A stretch of 27,825 bases of DNA from CAMAUF01 sp046152925 (GTDB taxonomy: Bacteria > Chloroflexota > Dehalococcoidia > Tepidiformales > Tepidiformaceae): assembly GCA_046152925.1 (NCBI GenBank), contig JBJXFX010000147.1, positions 1 to 27,825 of the forward strand. The letters are read 5' to 3'. Positions 21,951 through 27,825 of the stretch are shown here, one piece after another; position 1 is the first letter of the stretch; the number at the start of each line of letters is the position of its first letter. The notes beneath the pieces were generated by a model, which was not told the origin of the DNA, made no database searches, and worked only from the letters and a program-made list of their open reading frames with translations. Position numbers and translations under genes: made by a program.

Positions 21951-24900
21951 GACATCGCGCGGAGCACCTTGATCAAGGTCGCCATCCAGTTTCGCGCGTG
22001 TGTGACCCGGTCGAGGCGCACTTGGTTCGGGCCAACGAGCACGCCAGGCAACTTGAGCCCTTCCACGCGCAAGCGCATCCCCGGCGGCACGCCACCGCGG
22101 ACGCGGATGTGGAACATCTGCTCGTCCGTCTTGATCGCCTCGACGTTCGCTTTGCGCGCGATGCTCTTGGCGAGGCTGAGGTAGAGGAGCTGCTCCAGGG
22201 CTGGCGGCGGCGGCCCGAAGCGGTCCCGGATCTCCTCTTGCATCTCCGCGACCGCTTGTGCGGTCTCGAGCGCGGCGATCCGCTGGTAGAGCGCCAGGCG
22301 CGCGTGGATGTCGCTGATGAACGACTCCGGGATGTGCGCACTGACGGGGAGGTCGACCAGCGGCGGGGGCGGGATGCTGGGTGGCGGCGGCGGCGCATCG
22401 GGGAGCGTCTGTTTCAGGGCGGCGACCGCTTCCGCCACGAGCTTCGAATAGAGGTCGAAGCCGACATCGGCGATGTGGCCGCTCTGTTCGTTGCCGAGGA
22501 CGTTGCCGGCCCCGCGGATCTCGAGGTCGCGGAGCGCGATCTGGAAGCCAGACCCGAGCTCGCTCGCTTCGAAAATGGCCTCGAGGCGCTTCTGGGCGTG
22601 TTCGTTGAGGGAGCGGTCCTTCTCGTGGAGCAGGTAGGCATAGGCGCGGACCGCCCCGCGCCCCACGCGGCCGCGCAGCTGGTAGAGCTGGGAGAGCCCG
22701 AAGTAGTCTGCGTTGTTGATGATGATCGTATTCACGTTGGGGATGTCGAGGCCGCTTTCGATGATCGTCGTGCAAACCAGGATGTCATGGTCGCCGGCTG
22801 CGAACTCCAGCATTACACGCTCGAGCTGCTCTTCCGGCATCTGCCCGTGTCCGACGACGATGCTCGCCTCCGGGAGGATCTCTTGCAGGCGCCGCACGAG
22901 GCGCTCGATGCCCAACACCCGGTTGTGGACGAAGTAGACCTGGCCACCGCGCTCCATCTCGCGCTCGATCGCCTCCCTGACGATCTCGTCGTCCCACGGG
23001 AGGACGTAGGTACGAATGGGCAGGCGCTCCTCAGGTGGCGACATAATGGTGCTCATGTCACGGATACCGGCGAGCGACATCTGGAGCGTCCGCGGGATCG
23101 GCGTCGCCGAGAGCGTGAGGGTGTCGACCTCGGCGCGCATCTGCTTGAGACGCTCTTTGTGGGCGACGCCGAAGCGCTGCTCCTCATCGATGATCACGAG
23201 GCCGAGGTCTTTGAACGCGATGTCCTTCTGCAAGAGCCGGTGCGTGCCGACGGCGATATCGACCGCGCCTTCGGTGACGCGCCGGGCGATGTCGCGTTGT
23301 TCGGCTTCGTTGCGAAAGCGCGAAAGCACCTCCACCGTCACCGGGAAGCCGGCGGTGCGCTCGCGGAAGGTCGCCCCGTGCTGCTCAGCGAGCACCGTGG
23401 TTGGCACGAGCACGGCGACCTGCTTGCCATCCGCGACGGCTTTAAACGCCGCCCGGATCGCGACTTCTGTCTTGCCATAGCCAACGTCGCCGCAAATCAG
23501 GCGGTCCATTGGGCGGGAACGCTCCATGTCGGCCTTGACCTCCGCGATCGCTTCGAGCTGCTCCGGCGTCTCGACAAAGGGGAACGCGGCCTCCATCTCC
23601 ATTTGCCAGGAGCCGTCGGGCGCGAAGGCGTGGCCTTCGGCCAACTCCCGGCGGGCGTACAGCTCCAAGAGTTCGTGGGCGAGCTGAATGACAGCTTGCC
23701 GTACGCGCCGCTTCGCCCGCGACCACTCCATTGTCCCCAATCGTGTGAGCGAGGGCGGGTGGTCGGCAGGGCCGATGTAGGGCGAGAGCGCGTCGACTTG
23801 GTCCGCCGGGACGTAGAGCCGGTCGTTGTCGGCATACTGGAGCTCGAGGTACTCGCGTTCGACGCCCTCGACCGACCGGCGGATGAGGCCGGCGTAGCGA
23901 GCGATGCCGTGGTCGGCGTGGACGACATAATCGCCGACCTCCAGCGTGGCGACGAGGTCGCGGCGGATGCCCTTGCGGGTCCGCACGGGCCGGCGCCGCT
24001 TCCGCAGGCCAAAGATCTCGGCGTCGGTCACGAGGTAAAGGCCATCGGCCCAAATCAGGCCGCCGCTTAACGCGCCCGGGACGAGCGTGATGAAGCCTGA
24101 CTGCGGCGGGCTGGTGAGCGACCGGCGGATGTCGGAGCGGACGCCTTCTTCATCGAAGATTTCGGCGAGCCGGAGCGCCTGTTGGGAGACCACCACCACG
24201 GCGTGTCCGTTGGCGGCCCAAGCCTTGCAGGCCGACGCGAGCGGGCGGAGCTTGCCCGCGAAACTCTGGACCTGCCGGATGGGGAGGCGCTTCGCCCCGA
24301 GCTCGTCGGCGCCGAACGTGTCGAGAAAGACCGGCGTCCGGGCATCAAGGATGGCGGCGACTGCCTCTGCGGGCGCCATAAGCGACGGCAGTCCGGTGGG
24401 GATCTGGCCGCGTCCTTCGAGCTCGGCCCGCGCCCTGCCCATATGCTCAATCGCCCGTTCGAGGGCCGCCGCGCCCTCGTTGCGGTCGTCGACGATGACA
24501 GTGACATCGGCCGGGATCTGGACGGCGAGGGGTTCGCTGGCGAGCAACGGCTCGAAAAAGCCGGCGTGGTCGCTATGCTGGCCGCCCGCGATCAGCTCAA
24601 GCTCCTGCAGGATCAGCTCGGCCTGGCCGTCTCCGTCCAGCGCGCGGAGCAGCGCGCCGGCGGCCTGGCGGGATTGCTCGCGACTCGTCGCCACGGCTGG
24701 CACGACAAGCGTATCGAGACGGCCTGTGCTGCGCTGGGTCGCGAGATCGATGACGCGGATGCTTTCGACCTCCGAGCCAAAGAGCTCAAGGCGGACGGGC
24801 GCGTCTTGGCCGACCGGGAAGATGTCGATGATGCCACCGCGGCGGGCGAAGGCGCCGGGCTGCTCGGCGTAGGCGGCCGGCTCATAGCCAGCGCCCTCTA

Positions 24901-25345
24901 GGCCGGAGAGCAGTTGAGCGAGCTCGATGGCGACGCCCACTGTGATGGTGATGTCGCCGTTTCCCAGGACTGGCGCAGCGTGCTCGGCGATAGCCGCCCA
25001 GGACGCGACGACGACGCTCGGGCCAGAGCCCGCAAGGAGGCGCAGCGCGCGTCCGCGCTCCAACGCGATGCCGGCGTCGTCGCGCGTCAGCTCGTACGGG
25101 AGCCGCTCACGCTCGGGAAGGCGGCCGACGATGCCTGCGCCGGCGAAGAGCAACAGTTCGTCGTAGACGGCGCCGGCCCGTGCGGGCGTCGGCGCGAGGT
25201 ACAGCACGGGACCACCGTGCGCCCTGGCGATTGCCGCGGCGAGGAGTGGTTTGGCGGATTCGAGGGCGCCAAAATGCCCGGCCCACGGCTGCGCGCGGAC
25301 CCCATCGAGGACGGCGTCTACGATCCCGGTGACTTCTCCGGCCAT
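21935..25345 (-). CDS. mfd: Transcription-repair coupling factor
   Basis: A 1136-residue ATP-dependent DNA translocase that removes RNA polymerase stalled at lesions and recruits UvrA. The N-terminal UvrB-like module (~1-330) has the degenerate nucleotide site and LPERERLPYELTRDDAGIALERG block. The CarD-like RNA-polymerase-interaction domain starts near residue 471 (GDYVVHADHGIARYAG... ADNDRLYVPADQVD). The helicase part has Walker A GDVGYGKT (619-626), the DEEQ box (720-723), SATPIPRTL, and the second RecA lobe with GHGQMPEEQLE and TTIIESGLDIPN. The RQLYQLRGRVGR-type motif (SQLYQLRGRVGRG) and the C-terminal TRCF domain follow. Length is normal. The gene diverges from the substrate-binding protein gene at 25455 with a 109-nt gap. 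Confidence 0.97.
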   Translation of the reverse strand: MAGEVTGIVDAVLDGVRAQPWAGHFGALESAKPLLAAAIARAHGGPVLYLAPTPARAGAVYDELLLFAGAGIVGRLPERERLPYELTRDDAGIALERGRALRLLAGSGPSVVVASWAAIAEHAAPVLGNGDITITVGVAIELAQLLSGLEGAGYEPAAYAEQPGAFARRGGIIDIFPVGQDAPVRLELFGSEVESIRVIDLATQRSTGRLDTLVVPAVATSREQSRQAAGALLRALDGDGQAELILQELELIAGGQHSDHAGFFEPLLASEPLAVQIPADVTVIVDDRNEGAAALERAIEHMGRARAELEGRGQIPTGLPSLMAPAEAVAAILDARTPVFLDTFGADELGAKRLPIRQVQSFAGKLRPLASACKAWAANGHAVVVVSQQALRLAEIFDEEGVRSDIRRSLTSPPQSGFITLVPGALSGGLIWADGLYLVTDAEIFGLRKRRRPVRTRKGIRRDLVATLEVGDYVVHADHGIARYAGLIRRSVEGVEREYLELQYADNDRLYVPADQVDALSPYIGPADHPPSLTRLGTMEWSRAKRRVRQAVIQLAHELLELYARRELAEGHAFAPDGSWQMEMEAAFPFVETPEQLEAIAEVKADMERSRPMDRLICGDVGYGKTEVAIRAAFKAVADGKQVAVLVPTTVLAEQHGATFRERTAGFPVTVEVLSRFRNEAEQRDIARRVTEGAVDIAVGTHRLLQKDIAFKDLGLVIIDEEQRFGVAHKERLKQMRAEVDTLTLSATPIPRTLQMSLAGIRDMSTIMSPPEERLPIRTYVLPWDDEIVREAIEREMERGGQVYFVHNRVLGIERLVRRLQEILPEASIVVGHGQMPEEQLERVMLEFAAGDHDILVCTTIIESGLDIPNVNTIIINNADYFGLSQLYQLRGRVGRGAVRAYAYLLHEKDRSLNEHAQKRLEAIFEASELGSGFQIALRDLEIRGAGNVLGNEQSGHIADVGFDLYSKLVAEAVAALKQTLPDAPPPPPSIPPPPLVDLPVSAHIPESFISDIHARLALYQRIAALETAQAVAEMQEEIRDRFGPPPPALEQLLYLSLAKSIARKANVEAIKTDEQMFHIRVRGGVPPGMRLRVEGLKLPGVLVGPNQVRLDRVTHARNWMATLIKVLRAMSEGRD

Positions 25346-25442
25346 CCAACACCAATCGGGCCCTGACCGCGCGAGGCGGTGGGCCTTTCCTCAACTCTAA
25401 CCGGTTTTCCGCCACGGACACGCAGTCCAACGAAGCCGCGAC

Positions 25443-25448
25443 TACGAT
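25443..25448 (+). promoter_or_regulatory. Putative -10 element of a leaderless gene
   Basis: TACGAT fits TANNNT and ends 6 nt before the GTG at 25455, the same geometry as at 9903-9908. No -35 at usual spacing was found. The rest of the 109-nt divergent gap with mfd holds a short imperfect dyad near 25359-25385 and nothing else I can name. Confidence 0.4.
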
Positions 25449-25454
25449 GGCGCG

Positions 25455-27164
25455 GTGACACCGAAGCGAGGGTTGAGCCGTCGCAGCCTGCTCGCTGGTG
25501 CACTCGCGGCGCCCGTCGCGGTCGCCTGTTCCAACGGACGAAGCAGGCCACCAGCCGCGACCCCTGAACCCACCGCGGAGCCAAGCGGCGCTTCAGTCGT
25601 GATTACGCAGCCGCCGACCCCGACCATCGAGCCTTCCCCGAGCACGCCACGAGCGCGGACCGGCGGCGCCACGAGCATCGCCTCGCCGCGGGCGTTCAGC
25701 TTCGACACGCTGGCGCCACACCTCGCCGACGACGTCTCGGCGATCGAGGTGCTCGGGAGGGTGCACTCCCGGCTGGTCCAATGGAGCGATTTCACGGCTG
25801 GCGTCATCGCCGGCGACCTCGCAACGCGCTGGGAGCAGCCGGACCCACTGCGGCTCGTCCTCCACGTTGATCCCCGCGCGCGCTGGCAGCCGCACGTCTC
25901 CTCGGGAGGACGCCTGACGCCCGGTGAGGTTGCGGATTGGCTTCGCGCCACGGTGAGCCGGGCTCGTGGGCCGAATGCCTCGCCAAGTACTGCGAGGCGC
26001 GAGGCTGACTGGCTCAGCGTGGAACAGGTCGACGTCGTCAACGACCGCGTCGTGGTGCGACTCGGCCGTCCCGACCCATGGGTCTTCATGACGCTGGCCG
26101 GCCGCTTCTCGCTGGTCGCCCATCCGTCGACGTTTGGACGAGGGGCGCGCGAGTCCAACGCTGTGGACGCGGTCGGCGGGTCCGGGCCGTTCATCCTGGA
26201 GGAGGTGGGCCACGCGTTGCGCTTCCGTGCCTACCTCGACGGACACGCCCCGCCGCTGGTCGAGACCCTTGAGGTGCTCGAGCCCGCCGAGCCACGAGCT
26301 CAGTATCTTTCGGGAGCGGTCGACGAGGCGATCCTTCGCGACCGGCGCGAGGCCCCAGCGGTACGAGCGGCAGCGCCAGCGACCGAATGGGGAAGCTGGT
26401 ACGAGGACTCGCCGATCGTCTCGACGCTCGCCATCGACCGGCCGCCCTGGAACGACGCGCGACTGCGGCGGGCGCTGAGCGCCGCGCTCAATCGTGGCGT
26501 ATTGGCCGAGCGGCTCTTCGGAGGTCGCGCCGAGGCCACCGGACTGGCAGCTCCCGTACACACGGCTGCGTTCCGCCAGACCACGCCACCGCTGCTCGAC
26601 GGCTACCGCCCGCGGCCGGAGGACGACATCCGCGAGGCGCGTGCCCTGTGGGAGGCGGCGGGCGGGGCGAGCCTCGGTAAAGTCACGGTCGACTTTCCCT
26701 CGGTCTTCGACCCGGCGTACAGCGCCTCGTCGGTGGTTATCGACCGCCTTGGCGAGGCCCTTGGGACGGGACAGTTCGTGCCAGCGGTCGAGAGTTACCC
26801 GGCGATCGCGAAGAAGGCGGCGGAGGGCCGGTACGGCAACGGCCGGGCCGCGTTGTGGTTCGGCTGGGGGCCGCCTTTCGCCGAACCCGACCCTACCCGT
26901 TGGGCGAGCGAGACGTTCGCCGAGGCGGCAGACAGCGCGATCCGGGGTGCCGCGCGTGCGATCCGCGATGCGCCGCGGCTGGGTGACGCCGCGGCACGCT
27001 TCCAGGAACTCGCAGCGCTCACCGCGGACGGGGCGGGCAGAGGCATCCTGTTTTGGCTCACACAGAAGCACGAGGTGGCGCGGAGGGCGGGGCTCACACG
27101 GGAACGCGTGGCGACCGCCTGGTGGCCGCAGCACCTCGATGCGAGCCTGCGACGCGAAAGTTAA
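25455..27164 (+). CDS. Tat-exported family-5 solute-binding lipoprotein, first of two
   Basis: A 569-residue extracytoplasmic protein. The N-terminus combines a twin-arginine motif (LSRRSLLAG) with a lipobox ending at Cys25 (AVAC), then a Pro/Thr-rich linker to ~residue 70. The remainder follows the SBP_bac_5 (dipeptide/oligopeptide-binding) pattern: RAFSFDTLAPH, LATRWEQPDPLRLVLHVDPRARWQ, TPGEVADWLRATV, GSGPFILEEV, and RPPWNDARLRRALSAALNRGVLAERLFGG. The last is the characteristic 'lRrAl..AidR' block. GTG at 25455 is preferred because TACGAT stands just upstream. The protein would deliver a peptide or other ligand to an ABC permease, none of which is in the window. It is more divergent from the family consensus than the next gene appears to be. 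Confidence 0.88.
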   Translation: MTPKRGLSRRSLLAGALAAPVAVACSNGRSRPPAATPEPTAEPSGASVVITQPPTPTIEPSPSTPRARTGGATSIASPRAFSFDTLAPHLADDVSAIEVLGRVHSRLVQWSDFTAGVIAGDLATRWEQPDPLRLVLHVDPRARWQPHVSSGGRLTPGEVADWLRATVSRARGPNASPSTARREADWLSVEQVDVVNDRVVVRLGRPDPWVFMTLAGRFSLVAHPSTFGRGARESNAVDAVGGSGPFILEEVGHALRFRAYLDGHAPPLVETLEVLEPAEPRAQYLSGAVDEAILRDRREAPAVRAAAPATEWGSWYEDSPIVSTLAIDRPPWNDARLRRALSAALNRGVLAERLFGGRAEATGLAAPVHTAAFRQTTPPLLDGYRPRPEDDIREARALWEAAGGASLGKVTVDFPSVFDPAYSASSVVIDRLGEALGTGQFVPAVESYPAIAKKAAEGRYGNGRAALWFGWGPPFAEPDPTRWASETFAEAADSAIRGAARAIRDAPRLGDAAARFQELAALTADGAGRGILFWLTQKHEVARRAGLTRERVATAWWPQHLDASLRRES

Positions 27165-27231
27165 GGCGGCTGGCTGGGCGTTCAGAAGTCCAACAGTCAA
27201 GCCAATTCGATAAACATGAACGATGTCCCCA

Positions 27232-27259
27232 TTGACGAAAGTGTCGCTCAATCTATACT
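27232..27259 (+). promoter_or_regulatory. Sigma-70-type promoter of the second solute-binding gene
   Basis: TTGACG (27232-27237) and TATACT (27254-27259) are 16 nt apart, the best promoter match in the window. The predicted transcription start is near 27266, giving a leader of about 78 nt that contains the hairpin at 27279-27302. Confidence 0.6.
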
Positions 27260-27278
27260 CCGGGCATCCGGCGGCAGT

Positions 27279-27302
27279 CTGCATACGTAACAATGTATGC
27301 AG
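27279..27302 (+). promoter_or_regulatory. 8-bp hairpin or operator in the leader of the second solute-binding gene
   Basis: CTGCATAC (27279-27286) pairs perfectly with GTATGCAG (27295-27302) around an 8-nt loop, about 14 nt after the predicted transcription start. Its AT-containing stem stands out from the GC-rich surroundings and could be a repressor dyad as easily as an RNA structure. Confidence 0.5.
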
Positions 27303-27343
27303 GCGAACGCGCGATTTCGCCGGAGCGTACGGGGGAAGGAAAT

Positions 27344-27825
27344 ATGGCAGACAACTACTGGATGCGACGACTCCGCAACGGCGGGGTAAGCCGGCGCCGC
27401 TTCGTGGGCGGCGCGGCAACGCTCGGCGTTGGAGCCGCGAGCCTTGGGCTCGTTGGCTGCGGCGATGACGATGACGAGGACGAGAAGCCGGCGACCAGTT
27501 CGCCAGCGGCCACCCAAAGCGCGAGCGCTACGGCGTCCGGCACCGCTGCGACGGCGACGGCGTCGGCGACCCAACAGGTCCAGCGCCAGAAGGGCGGCAT
27601 CGCCCGCTTCACCAGCGCCAACGCGACCTACGACACCTTCGACGCCGACCGCACCCGCTTCGGCCCGATGGGCACCATCCTCGGCTATGCGAATCAAAGC
27701 GTCGTCGCCTGGTCGAGCTTCAACGAAGCGAAGCTCGGCGGCTACTTCGCCGAGTCCTGGGAGCAGGCCGACAAGCAAACCCTTATCTTCAAGGTCCGCC
27801 CCCAGTCGTGGCACAACAAGGCCCC
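27344..27825 (+). CDS. Tat-exported family-5 solute-binding lipoprotein, second, 3' end outside the window
   Basis: About 160 residues are visible before the window ends in frame. The N-terminus has a twin-arginine motif (VSRRRFVGG, residues 15-23) and a lipobox with Cys39 (LVGC), then an acidic run (GDDDDEDE) and a Ser/Ala/Thr-rich linker to ~residue 80. The folded part begins KGGIARFTSANATYDTFD and continues FAESWEQADKQTLIFKVRPQSWHNK, the opening of SBP_bac_5 proteins (L-A-x-S-W-e...fkLR...fHdG pattern). The ATG at 27344 follows a purine-rich GGGGGAAGGA run; ATG at 27362 is a less likely alternative. It has its own promoter and leader hairpin, so it need not be co-transcribed with the gene at 25455. 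Permease genes may lie beyond the window. Confidence 0.9.
   Translation, partial: MADNYWMRRLRNGGVSRRRFVGGAATLGVGAASLGLVGCGDDDDEDEKPATSSPAATQSASATASGTAATATASATQQVQRQKGGIARFTSANATYDTFDADRTRFGPMGTILGYANQSVVAWSSFNEAKLGGYFAESWEQADKQTLIFKVRPQSWHNKA

Noticed and set aside
21998..24070. 690-codon open frame on the forward strand
   Set aside because: Antisense to mfd, with no motif and an Arg/Asp/Val-biased composition typical of GC-rich shadow frames.
25593..27419. 608-codon open frame on the reverse strand
   Set aside because: Antisense to both solute-binding protein genes, with no recognisable domain.

Overview
The window is 27.8 kb of high-GC, gene-dense bacterial DNA with many GTG and TTG starts, short intergenic gaps and frequent 4-nt ATGA/GTGA overlaps. 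The gene set (roadblock/LC7 and DUF4388-type signalling proteins, two luciferase-like F420-type oxidoreductases, twin-arginine-exported substrate-binding lipoproteins, a CbbQ/CbbO-like MoxR/VWA pair) and several apparently leaderless GTG starts fit a Chloroflexota bacterium, perhaps a Dehalococcoidia/Tepidiformia relative. That placement is inference; no rRNA or tRNA gene is visible to settle it.

Layout, left to right. (1) 1-3680, forward: a HAMP membrane protein cut by the window edge, then two tandem pairs of a small roadblock-like protein and a larger DUF4388-like protein, probably one signalling operon. A 52-nt near-perfect palindrome sits in frame inside one of them. (2) 3700-9718, forward: coaE, a MoxR AAA+ ATPase, a four-helix-bundle (S23-type) gene bracketed by inverted low-complexity repeats, a metallophosphoesterase and a 1077-aa VWA protein. 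MoxR and the VWA protein look like the two halves of a CbbQ/CbbO-type motor, with the S23 cassette and phosphoesterase between them. (3) 9719-11118: a repeat-like hairpin, a small membrane protein and a TIGR03560-like LLM oxidoreductase.

(4) 11150-18028: a divergent locus. Leftward runs lipoprotein, periplasmic adaptor with a peptidoglycan-binding domain, ABC ATPase and MacB-like permease, all coupled by overlaps or a 1-nt gap. Rightward runs an OmpR-type response regulator and a histidine kinase, each interrupted by a single frameshift. The 149-nt divergent region carries 11-bp-period direct repeats ahead of a -10 and a hairpin overlapping the lipoprotein Shine-Dalgarno. (5) 18000-25345, reverse: a second LLM oxidoreductase, an MFS carrier, two secreted or anchored unknown proteins and mfd. 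(6) 25455-27825, forward: two tandem Tat-exported family-5 substrate-binding lipoproteins, the second cut by the window end.

No CRISPR array, insertion sequence with transposase, rRNA or tRNA was seen. No gap between genes exceeds 300 bases.
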